DNA of 64,000 nucleotides. Source: Lunularia cruciata. Taxonomy: Eukaryota; Streptophyta; Marchantiopsida; Lunulariales; Lunulariaceae. Of this stretch, positions 36,541 to 47,332 are shown in pieces. Position 1 is the stretch's first letter, and each line of letters starts with the position of its first letter. The position numbers and the translations under genes are program-made. The stretch is taken from assembly GCA_948567375.1 (NCBI GenBank), contig OX419757.1, positions 59,272,001 to 59,336,000 of the forward strand, in the 5' to 3' direction. The notes under the pieces are model-generated. The model saw nothing but the letters and a program-made list of their open reading frames with translations. It was not told where the DNA came from and did not search any database.

Positions 36541-39500
36541 AAATGTACCTCGCGGCCTTACTAGCTCAATAAGGAAGAAGAGAAGCAAGGGAAGGAAGAA
36601 GACTAATGCGCAAAGATCCCAAAAGGCAACCTCACAATTGATTGTTGTGAATAGAGTCCTAGAAGGCAATCAAGTGAGAGTATTAATCAATCCGGGAGCA
36701 ACAAAGAATTTCTTATCTCGTTCTGTTGCAATAAGATTAGGGATGGATCTAGAGAGAGATAGGAGTGAAGAAGTAGAGTTTCCTAACAGGCAAACAAAGA
36801 GGATTGAATCATTACCTAGACGGGTAACACTCTATGTAGGAGAATAGCATGAAGTAATTGAGTGATGAGTGATACAATTAGCTCGTTATGATGCAATCTT
36901 AGGCATACCATAGATGGAGCATTACAACCCTATGGTAGATTGGAGGAAGAAAGTAGTGAGAACCCACCAATGGTCAATCATTGGGGTTAAAGAAAAATCA
37001 CCCAGGCAGGATCTGCCTCTATATGTCATAGGAACGGCAACTGTCTATAAGACCGATAGATGTTTCATGGGTCTAATACGAGAAGTCCAAAGTGCACAAC
37101 TTGATGGACAAGTTCTTGAGAAATTGAAGGCTATGGTGGATGAATTTCAAAATGTCTTTCCCAATGATCTACCCTCAAGATTACCACCAAAAAGGAGAGT
37201 AGACCATAAAATTGAGACACTCCCAAGGAAGACATCTCCTTGTAAGGCCCCATATCGCCTATCACCTCATGGATTGGAGGAATGTAAGACTCAAATTGAG
37301 GAGATGCTATAGAAGGGGTTCATCCAACCTAGCATATCACCATATGGGGCTCATGTCTTGTTTGTGAAGAAGAAGGATGGTACAATGCGCATGTGCATTG
37401 ACTATCGAGGTCTCAATCAACAAACAATGAAGAACAAATACCCCTTAACTCGCATGGATGACCTGTTTGAGCAACTCCATGGAGTAAGATACTTCACCAA
37501 ATTGGACTTGCAGAGTGGTTACAATCAAATCCAAATTGTAGAGGAGGATGTGTGCAAAATTGCCTTTTGAACCAAGTATGGCCACTTTGAGTATCTTGTG
37601 ATGCCTTTTGGCCTCACCAATGCACCTACAACTTTCATGAGTCTAATAAATGACACATTTTATCCATACTTGGATAAGTCTGTTATCATCTTCTTGGACG
37701 ATATCTTAGTATACAATAACACGATGACGGAACACAAACAACATCTATGAGAGGTCCTCTAGATTCTAAGACATAATCAATTGTATGCCAAAATCTCAAA
37801 GTGTGAGTTTGGCAAGTCTTAAGTAGACTACTTGGGGCATAGAGTAAGTGCAAAGGGCATTCAAATATTGATAGATAAAATAGAGGTTATTCAAAAATGG
37901 CATGCCCAGAAGATCAGACTCAACTCAAGAGCTTCTTGGGATTGACGAGATTCTATCGTAGATTTGTCAAAAACTTCTCCAAGGTTGCACAGCCTTTAAC
38001 TACACTACTTGGCAAGGGGAAGAAATGGACATGGGGAACCATACAAGAGTTGGCCTTTCAAGAATTGAAAGCCGCCTTGCTACATGCACCAATCTTGAAG
38101 TGGCATGATCCAAAACGACCAATCAAGTTAGCTACAGATGCATCAAGCGTAGCAATAGGAGCAGTCCTACAACAAGAGTGGCATGACGGATAGCATCCAA
38201 TTGCATATTTCTCTCAAAAGTTGTTACCGGTAGAGTGCAACTACCACACCATAGAACAAGAAGAGCTAGCCATTGTTTTGGCAATCAAGCATTGGAAGCA
38301 CTATCTGGGCAAGAAGGCATTTGTAGTAGAGACAGACCACAAAACTCTATTCTACCTCAAGACATAGAAGGATCTATCTCATCGCCAGATTCAGTGGGTA
38401 GAGTGGCAACAATGCTTCAACATGTCAACCACCTATATGGAAGGTAAGAAGCAACTTGCAGATGCATTCAACCGCATGCCAATGGCAAACAACTTGGTGG
38501 CAGAGGTTCAGATTAACCCTGAATTCTGGCCAAAGATTCTAGCTGCTACAAAAATTGATCCACAGATTGTAGAAGCGCAATCATCCAAAAGCATCACCAA
38601 CACCCAAAGACTCACCTTTTGTGATGGTAGATTAGGGATCCCAAATGTCCCATAATTATGCACCACCATTCTAGCGGAATGTCATGATTCGGCCATTGCA
38701 GGTCATGTTGGAGTAGACAAGACCTTGGATGCAGTCCAACGCTATTATTATTGGCCCAAGATGAGCAATGACATGATAGAATATGTGCGGAACTATCTAC
38801 TTTTTCAACATAACAAAGCTTCTAATCAAGCTCCTGTAGGGCTCCTTCAACCTCTCCCCACACCTACCCAATGTTGGGAACAAGTGAGTATGGATCTTGT
38901 GTGTGAATTACCCAAGACCACCTCAGGGTTTGACTCCATCGTGGTCCTGGTGGACCGGCTCAGCAAAATGATTTATGTACGCCCTACCACCAAGGATGTG
39001 ACTGCTCCACAACTAGCTCAATTGTACTTAGATGCAATCTTCTCTCACCATGGCTTGTCTAGAGTACTTATCACCGATAGAGGCACTCAATTCACCGGTT
39101 TGTTTTGGTGAACACTCTTTGGTTTCTTCAAAACCAAGTTGGCCATGTCCACAACTTACCACCCACCAAAAAATGGCCAAACAAAGCGGGCTAATCGCAC
39201 GATTGAAGACATGTTATGCAATTTCACCTTAGAAGAGCAAGAGAGGAGGGACACCCTACTCCCATTGGTAGAATTTGCTTACAACAATTTAGTGAATGCA
39301 TCCACCCATGTCACTCCGTTCTTCCTCATGTATGGTGAGCATCCCTTCACACCTTCTAGCTTGATGAAGATCCGTCTAGTGGCTACCAAGGTCGATGCAG
39401 TCAACACATTTGTTTCTAGAATCCAACACGGTGTAGAGAGTGCCAAGCACAGATTACAGATTGCACAAAATTGATAGAAGTAGTATGCTAATGCACACCG

Positions 39501-39979
39501 TAGGCACATGGAGTTCAATGTTGGGGATCAAGTGTGGCTATCGACAACCAACCTCACATTAGTTGGACCTTGTAAGCTCAGACCTCGTTTTATTGGGCCT
39601 TTCTCGATTCTTTGTCACATCGGCGCTATGGCCTATCACCTTGAGCTACCACCACACTTGAAGATCCGTCGAGTGTTCCATGTTTCCCTACTATGCAAAT
39701 ATGCTTTCCGATCAGGCCAGGGTCATTCCACACAAGACATTTGACCTTGTCTGACACTCATTGATGGCATAGAGGAATATGAAGTAGAACGTATTCTCCA
39801 AAAATGCATGCGTGGTACTCGCCATCCGCGGGTGGACTAACTAGTATAGTGGAAAGGTTACCCCCTCTATGAAGCAACATGGGAGCCCGCTGCCAATTTG
39901 ACACATGCACTGGTGTTGGTGCAAGCATTTGAACAACAATTGCACAAAGAGGACGTTACATCTTAAAAGGAGGGAGGTC
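36541..39979 (+). pseudogene. Gypsy-A pol: protease, RT, RNase H, integrase, chromodomain
   Basis: Protease near 36640-36760 has NPGAT where DSGAT is usual, so the catalytic Asp is lost. RT runs about 37240-37870 with [30 protein letters not shown] and the catalytic FLDD (37691-37702). The frame changes near 37880, then RNase H shows ATDASSVAIGAVLQQ and integrase shows HVGVDKTL, MDLVCELP (Asp 38893-38895), ITDRGTQF (Asp 39076-39078) and GQTKRAN, with Lys in place of the catalytic Glu. A chromodomain at about 39763-39912 (EYEVERIL, WKGYPLYEATWEP) marks a chromovirus; such domains steer insertion to marked chromatin. Several stops interrupt it, including two inside the chromodomain. Confidence 0.88.
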
Positions 39980-40707
39980 TGTAATACCAAGAGCTAGCCA
40001 TATGATCTAGATGTGAAATTTGGTTTGGTAACATCTAGAATGATGTTGTACATGATGGTCAAATAGATCAGATAGAAGTATCACCAAAAGAGTACTTCTA
40101 CTAATAGAGTAGAAACCAAATAGACTTGAGAACCTTAGAACCAATAGCTAGACATATGATTTAAAGGTGAGAATTAGTTTAATAACATCTGGAAGGATTT
40201 TACACATGATGGAATAAACAGATCAGAAAGAGGTATCACCAAACGGGGACTTCTACTAATAGAGTAGGAACCAAAATATGCCTGAAATCTTTGAAGGCAA
40301 TTTTGGAGGCATAAACGGATGAATTTTTGAAACGGTGCAAGTGTTCCTCCCCAACAGAGGAAAGGCTGGCCTTCCCTCCCCCTTGGTTTGTCTTGTTGAG
40401 AGCTTTCCAATGGTACCTTACGTGATTTTGAGACTCCTACAAGAAGATTCCCTAAAAGATTCTCTCCGGTCAAAGCTTGTTTGACCAACCAGATAGGACC
40501 TAGACCGACATATCACCCATCCAGGTAAGTAATCCAAGGGTGGAGCTTGCTGACATGTCACCTATCTGTGTGCCTAATCCTATGGTGGAGCTTCCTTGGA
40601 GGAGATCCTCTTTGTCTATATAATAAAGAGAAGGTGCTCCTTTGGGGCACCAAATGTTGAGTGTGTAATCTGTGTTTTCTCTCTTCTCTTGTCCTTGGAG
40701 TATCACA
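39980..40707 (+). repeat. Gypsy-A 3' LTR
   Basis: Starts TGTAATACCAAGAGC right after the polypurine tract and ends TATCACA, followed by CCAAT. Homologous over its full length to 34126-34864. Confidence 0.92.
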
Positions 40708-40851
40708 CCAATGCTAAGTATGCAGAAATTAGAATTTTTGCCAATGGAGGAAAATGGATTTTCTCCAAAAATCACTAAGAGGAAGTTGGCAACTCCTCAA
40801 ACTGCAAAAGCCAACTAAGAAGTTGAGGTCATAGGCTTAAGTGATCAATGT
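40708..40851 (+). pseudogene. Target duplication and right part of the split unknown coding remnant
   Basis: CCAAT at 40708-40712 is the right target duplication of Gypsy-A. The following sequence reads open for about 25 codons (KLEFLPMEENGFSPKITKRK) and is the probable continuation of the remnant at 33540-34125. It ends near 40851, where Gypsy-C begins. Confidence 0.5.
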
Positions 40852-41344
40852 TGTAATAGTATGGAGTTAGGAGAAGCTAAATATAGCTAGCAAGGTCTGG
40901 AATTAGCTTTAGGAATGTTCTAAAAGCATCTATGAAGCTTTCCAAGGGTGAGTATCTTGTATATTAAGTTGATGGTTAGCTTAGTTTGTACTCTAAGTAA
41001 ATGATTAGCTTAGCTTGCATGACAAGTAAACAACTAGCTTAATTTGGACTCCAAATAAAGCAATTTATAGAAGTAATCTTCTTGGTAGCCTTGTACCAAG
41101 TTGCATATAAATACCACATCTTAAGCTCAAGATGTGCATTTAGAGTTTCTCTAACTTGAGAGTTTCAATGGGAACTTCCATTCTCCTATTTCTCTCCTTG
41201 GTCTTTTATATTGATATTCAAGTAAGAATGGAATGGACGAAATCTATGGATCACCAAAAAAAACTCTCCCAAACCAATAGGATTTTATGTTCATATACTA
41301 CCAAAACATCATTTCATACTTTAGGCAAATGTTTTTAAACACAA

Positions 41345-43210
41345 TTACCTTGTCCAATGAACTATTGATCCTTCCAATTGTAGCTTACAAAGAGTGATGG
41401 ACCGTGTTGCATCTACGTGGTAACTTTGATAATTGCAAGTAGGTAGCTTGGTAGAATAGTAACCATGGTGGCAATACCCAAATTTATCATTGTTATGCAA
41501 TAACAAATTGAGCATCTTACTTGATATTATTGGAAGAAAGAGATTATGATAATCAACAACAAGAGCAAATAAAGAGAGCAACATTTCAAGAAAGAGAAGA
41601 TTGAGTTTGGTTTTTGAAGCCAAAAGTATTTGAAGGTAAGAATAAAGAATTTGGGTGTAACAAAGAATATTGTATTTGATTGCAAATATTATTTTGAAAT
41701 TATAAACTTTCTAGATGAAAAAGGATAAATTCTCTTGACTTGGAGTCAATTAGATAGAGTGGCAAAACTATGGTGGGTATTTTAAATAGAGCAAGCTCAA
41801 TGGACATTTGTTGCTCTAATCTTGACATGAGAAGAATTAAGGAGTTCAATAATTAGGAGATGCCAAGCAATGAATGGGTCACAAGCTTCATGAGATAGAT
41901 TGGAAAAATTGAAGCAAATTAGTTTGATGAGAAACTACATCATTCAAATCTAAAACACAACAATGTAAACTGTAGAGATATTGTAAGGCAAAGCTTTGGA
42001 TTGGTTTGTTAGAGGTTTGAAATCACATACCAAATTAAATATAACCATGTGCAAGCCCAAACATTTAGAAGAAACCATGCTTTGATTCCTTGGTTGCCAG
42101 AAGTTGGTCTTGACCTAAATCTTCACAAAATTTATAAACATATCACACACGAGTAGAGAAGTCAACACCCATGGAGATTAATGCAATCCAACAAAGGCCA
42201 CTTGGCATTGCAACAAAATGGTGGTTACTTCTATTACCACCAAATTGGGTATCCCCATTGCAAAATGTCTAACTAGGAATATACAACCTCAACCCATTGC
42301 CCAAGTGGAGTTCTTGGAGTGTGAGGATCAAGGAGAAAAACAGTCTCAATAAGAGATATTGAACCAGTTATTGGGAACTTGATTTGCTCTCAACAAGAGT
42401 GAAGGCTCAATGTATGCAAGCTTGATACACTTGCAAGGTATGATATGTCTAATGTTGGCCAAAGGATTTTGGTTGATTATAGGAGTTATGAGAATTTCAT
42501 ATCTATGTAATTAGAAAAGGAATTATGTATTCATATTCAATCATTATTTGATAGGAAATTGATGATGGTGGATGGTAGAAATAGTTCTAACTTTTTTACT
42601 TTACATCTTGTTGCATTTAAGATTAGGAAAGAGTATCTAAAGTACATGAGACTTTTCATAGCTCCTTACACTATAATATTATTCTACATTTTCCTTGGCT
42701 TGAACATCATACGGTTCAATTTTATTAGTCCAATGAAAAATTCAAGTACACTACCAAAGTAAAAATTATTGATTAGGTTGTTTGGCACTTTTGAGGAAGA
42801 CACCTAAGAGAAGTCGGTCCCAAGATGTGAAGTTTATTAATATAGTTCATTAATGGATGTAAATAAAATTTGAGAAAGATAGATTTTTTTGTATGGATCA
42901 AGTTGATTGTGCAAGGAAAATTTGATAAGGATAAGAAGTCTCATAAAAAAACAATTAATTAGATAGTTCAAAAGTTTGCAAATGTATTTTTGGATTATCT
43001 TATGAAGGGATTATCTTTTGATCAAGGTATACCTTTCAAAATTGAGCTATTGTTAGGTAGTACTTCAATGAGTAGATCAATTTATTAGCTCTCACCAAAT
43101 GAGTTAGAAGAACTTCAAACAAAATTGACCAATTTGTTGGAGAAGGATCCATATAACATAGTACATCCACTTGGAGAGCACCAATTTTATTTGTATCAAA
43201 GAAAGATGAA
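41345..43210 (+). pseudogene. Gypsy-C gag, protease region and N-terminal RT
   Basis: The stretch near 41440-41700 matches gag of Gypsy-B read on its own strand (shared CAACAAATT, CATCTTACTTGAT and AATATTATTTTGAA words). Around 43020-43210 the translation reads FKIELLLGSTSMSRSIY and LSPNELEELQTKLTNLLEKD, the entry to gypsy RT, and ends at a KKD-like position where Gypsy-B inserted. Stops are frequent. Confidence 0.7.
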
Positions 43211-43635
43211 TGTAAAAGACCGAGACCAAGGAGAGAAATAGGAGAATGGAACTCACATTGGGATATCTGAATGTGGAAAAACTCCAAATCCCTAGCATGA
43301 GCTTTGGCTTTGGTATTTATAGGCAACATACAAGGCTCTTGAGAAACTTCACAAGAAACTTCCTTGAACTGCTTTCTTAGAGTGCAAGCCAAGTTAACCC
43401 AGAAGCTTCTCAAGAAGCTTCCTTCTAAAAGCCGCTTACCTGGCATGCAAGCTAAGCTACTTGGAAGCTTATAGAAGCTTCCTTCTAGAAGCTACCTACT
43501 TGGGGTGCAAGTTAAGCTAGTCGGGAAGCTTCCCAAGAAGCTTCCTAGATACTTCTAGAATATTCTAGACTAATTTGGCTTATTCTCTACTTTTTTAGCC
43601 TTACTAAATAAGTTGTTAAACTCCATATTGTTACA
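43211..43635 (-). repeat. Gypsy-B 3' LTR
   Basis: Plus-strand ends are TGTAAAAGACC and TTGTTACA. Contains repeated GAAGCTTC(C)-type palindromic words, several of them AAGCTTC clusters between 43390 and 43550, also present in the sister LTR. Confidence 0.9.
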
Positions 43636-43639
43636 TATT

Positions 43640-45960
43640 CCTCCATTGCTAGTTGGTGATGTCATCATTGCTATTGAAGCTTCAAACTCCTAGATGGTCG
43701 TCTATGCATTTTGGAGTTGAAAAAGAGGTTCCCATGTGGTACCATGAAAGGGATACCCTTTCCAAATGACCTTGTACTCCGTATGTTGTTGGCATTCTCG
43801 TTAAATGTGGTGACGTGCAAGGATATGATCAACTTCATACTCCTCATGATCATTGATAGGGATGGGAGGAGGAGAAGGAGGAGGTTGGACACAAGAAGAA
43901 AAAGAAGATGGGTTAGGAACAAAGGGTTTCAAATTAGAAATGTGAAAGATAGGGTAGATGTGCATATGAAAAGGTAAGGCAAGTCAATAAGCAATAGGAG
44001 AGATGATTTGGGTGACATCAAAAGGTCCTGTCCAATTAGAGGCAAGTTCACAAACTTGGGTATCAAGTGGGAGGGATAGGTTACTAGAGAATAACATGAA
44101 TTTATCACTGACTTCAAAGGTGAGATCACAATGATGGTGGTCAAGAAGGTTGTAATATGAGGGACCTGAGATGGAGGAGGAGCAAGAAGAAAATCTGGAA
44201 CAAATGGATCTTGGCCATAATTGAGAAAGAAAGGAGAAAATCCGGTGCTTGCTTGTTTAGAACTATTGTAGGCAAATTTTGTAGTTGCAAGACATTCATC
44301 CCAATTGTGGTACGATGGACATTGACGAAGGCACATAACATATCCTCCAAGGTATGATTTTCACGTTTGGTTTGTCCATCAGTTTGAGGATGATAGGCCA
44401 TGGACAAAGCAAGCTTGGTACCGAGTATCTGGAAGAGTGCTTGCCAAAACTTCTTGGTGAATCAAGGATCACGGTTGGAGATGAGTACACATGGCATCCC
44501 ATGATGCTTGAAGACATTGTCAAAATAGATTTGTGCTAAGGTTGGAGCATTCATGGTATCAAAGATTGGTGCCAAGTGGATTTGCTTACTAAGCTTATCT
44601 ACAAACACCACAATTGTTGTGTGTCCTTGCTTTGTCTTGGGCAAGGATGTGATGAGATCCAAGCTTACGTGTTCCCATCAAGCGGATGGAATGGGGAGTG
44701 GTTGAAGGAATCCACTTGGCTTTTGGTTGTTGGTCTTGTTAGGTTAGCAACTCGTACACAATCAGACAAACTCTCAAACATCTTGTGTCATGTTGGGCTA
44801 CCATCATTGGCATTGGAGGGTACCCAAGGTCTTGTCCACACCCATGTGACAAGCTATTGGTAAATCATGGTCTTCTTGAAGATGCACAAGTCAAAGATCA
44901 CCTTTAGCTATAACATAGATTTGGTCCTCAGAGAATAGAAGGCATTGTACTCCTTGTTGCATGCTATAAGATGACCATGTACCAATTGGAAGAAGGGATC
45001 TTGTTGTAGAGTTGAAACTCATTTTTGGACCTTGGAGTCAATTGACACCATTGTAATTGTTGTTTTGATGAGAGGAAGAGACTTCAAATCAGGTCATCGT
45101 GATAGAGCATCAGGGATGACATGGAACCAACCTAGTTTATATTCAAGTTTGATGTCAAACAATTAGAGTTGTTCCTCCCATCGATGATGTCAACTCTTCA
45201 TGTGTTCCAAGTGTAAGGTCTGCAACAATGGTTTGTGATCAGTTTGCATGATCACTTGTTTTCCCAAGAGATAATGCCTCCATACCTTGGTGGCATATAC
45301 CATTGCAAGTTATTCTCTATCTTTAGTAGAGTAATTTCTTTCAGCCACATTTAGTTGGCGAGACACAAAGGCAAAGGGATGCAGTCCATATGGGAATTCT
45401 TGTTGGAACACGGCTCCAATTGCAAAGTTAGAAGTATCAAAATCAACCACATAGGGTAGTTGAGTATCATATGGTTGAAGAATAGGCCTTGAAGACACCA
45501 TATTTTTCAACTTTTGGAATGCTTCTTCATGCTTGGTGGTCCACTAGAAGCTTGAGTTCTTCCCTAAGAGGTCAGTCAATGGTGCAATCACATGAGCATG
45601 ATAATGATGAACCATCGGTAAAAACTGGCCAATCCATTAAATGATCATATTTTTGTAGCATCCTTTAGAATAGGCCAATCAGTAATGGCCTTGATTTTCT
45701 CCTCTTCCATCTTGATCCCCTTTGATGAGATCTTGTGACCCAAGAAGGTAACTTGCTTTTGCCAAAAGGCACATGTTGACTTCTTACAATAAAATTTCCA
45801 TTGTCATAGTCGTCTTAGGACTTCTCGCACATGATTCACATGTTTTGCCTCTATCTTGCTATAGATTAAGATATCATCCAAGAACACCACCACATACCAA
45901 TCCAACAGTCCATCCAACATCCAATGCATCTGAGCCATGAAGACTGCTGGAGCATAAGTG
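43640..45960 (-). pseudogene. Gypsy-B pol: C-terminal RT, RNase H, integrase, chromodomain remnant
   Basis: On the minus strand RT resumes at APAVFMAQMHWML and has the catalytic FLDD in VVFLDDILIYSK (about 45880). RNase H is at 45310-45510 (VVDFDTSNFAIGAVFQQ). Integrase shows MDLITSLPKTKQGHTTIVV, then ISNRDP where SDRDP is usual (Asp to Asn at the second catalytic residue) and GQTKREN with Lys for the catalytic Glu. The C-terminal FHISNLKPFVPNPSS is shared with Gypsy-C, followed by a weak chromodomain trace near 43690-43830. The enzyme is clearly dead. Confidence 0.85.
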
Positions 45961-46905
45961 AGTGTATCGATAGGTTCTGTGGAGGTTGAGGTTGAGATCG
46001 AGAACAAGTTGTTACAACCAAGGAATCAAATTGTTTGGCCAACCGGATGGCTTACTCCAAGTGTTGTGACTCTTGTATGGTTACTTCTAATTTGGTTCTT
46101 GACTTCAAGCCCCTCACAAATTGATCCAAAGCTTCACCTTCTAGTATATCTAGAATTTGCATGATGGTGTTTTGGAATTGCATAATGTAATTTCTTACAG
46201 AGCCAATCTGTTTCAACTTTGCCAACCTATCCTATGTAGCTCGTGTGGCATTTATAGCTTGGAACCGACTAATTATTACCCTCTTGAATTCTGCCTATGT
46301 CAAGATTGGTGCAACAATTTTTTGTTCAGCTTGCTCTAGTCGGAATCTCCACCATAGCTCTACTACTCCATCCAATTGGCTAGAATCCAAGAGAATCTAT
46401 TTTTGCTTGTCTTGTAGATTGGTAGCTTCAAAATAATATTCACAATCAAACATAAAATTCTCCACTGCACTTGGGAGACTCTTGCCTTCAAATACCTTGG
46501 GTTTAGGGAATTAGATTTGATCTTCTCCTTCTCAAACTAGTACTCTCTCTATGTGCTCTTGTCGTCAAAGATTTCATTCATCCAACAATCAAGTAAGGTG
46601 CTAAATTTGTTGCTACATAGCAAGGATAACATTGGGCATTTCTACCATGGTTGCTACTCTATCATGCCACCTCTAATCTATCTAATTTATCAACACATAA
46701 AAGCAACATGTCCACTATTATCTATAAGTTACAACCAAAAGCACCAAGGGTTCCTCAGATATGGTGATCATATGTAGAAAATCTTGTCCAAAGTGTGAGG
46801 TGATGAATTGTGTGAAACAATGTTTGGATAGTACTTGGACACAAAAATCTCAATCATTTGATGGAACTAGATTTGGTGGTCCATAAATTCCATCCATCCC
46901 ATTCT
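45961..46905 (-). pseudogene. Gypsy-B gag region
   Basis: On the minus strand this segment follows the primer site and matches the gag segment of Gypsy-C. Near 45955-45965 it joins directly to mid-RT sequence, which marks the internal deletion. No zinc knuckle is readable. Confidence 0.6.
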
Positions 46906-46906
46906 T

Positions 46907-46918
46907 ACTCTGATACCA
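46907..46918 (-). other. Primer-binding site of Gypsy-B
   Basis: The minus strand reads TGGTATCAGAGT one base after the 5' LTR end, matching the common plant Met-tRNA primer site TGGTATCAGAGC in 11 of 12 bases. Confidence 0.85.
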
Positions 46919-46919
46919 A

Positions 46920-47332
46920 TGTAAATGACCAAGATCAAGGAGAGAAATAGGACAATGGAACTCACATTGTAATATTTGAATATGTGAAAACTCCAAATCC
47001 CTAGCATGAGCTTTGGCTTTGGTATTTATAGGCAGCATACAAGGCTCTTGAGAAATTTCTCAAGAAACTTCCTTGAGCCACTTTCTTAGAATGCAAGCCA
47101 AGTTAACCCGAAAGCTTCTCAAGAAGCTTCCTTCTAGAAGCCACTTACATGGCGTGCAAGCTAAGCTAGGTGGAAGTTTATAAAAACTTCCTTCTAGAAG
47201 CTACCTACTTGGGGTGCAAGTTAAGCTAGTTGGGAAGCTTCCTAGATACTTTTGAAATATTCTAGGCTAATTTGGCTTATTCTCTACTTTGTTAGCCTTA
47301 CTAAATACGTTGCAAAACTCCATATTGTTACA
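46920..47332 (-). repeat. Gypsy-B 5' LTR
   Basis: Plus-strand ends are TGTAAATGACC and TTGTTACA; homologous to 43211-43635 over its length. It lacks a short stretch of that LTR. Confidence 0.9.

Larger units (their letters stand above)
34126..40707 (+). mobile_element. Gypsy-A: complete but inactive Ty3/gypsy chromovirus
   Basis: Two LTRs (34126-34864 and 39980-40707), an exact 5-bp duplication CCAAT, a polypurine tract (AAAAGGAGGGAGG) just before the right LTR and a gag-protease-RT-RNase H-integrase-chromodomain order define a full-length element. The primer site after the left LTR reads TATCACAGC, one base off the TATCAGAGC part of the usual Met-tRNA site. The copies of the LTR differ by scattered substitutions and small indels, and the coding region has stops and one frame change, so it is not recent and cannot move alone. 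It inserted into the unknown coding remnant at 33540-34125 / 40713-40851. Confidence 0.93.
43211..47332 (-). mobile_element. Gypsy-B: complete minus-strand chromovirus nested in Gypsy-C
   Basis: LTRs at 43211-43635 (3' LTR) and 46920-47332 (5' LTR) are homologous. The flanks ATGAA (43206-43210) and ATGGA (47333-47337) are a target duplication with one later change. The tRNA primer site, read on the minus strand as TGGTATCAGAGT (46907-46918), matches the initiator-Met type. Internal order on the minus strand is gag, truncated RT, RNase H, integrase, chromodomain remnant. An internal deletion removed protease and the N-terminal half of RT, so it could move only with helper enzymes. Confidence 0.92.
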
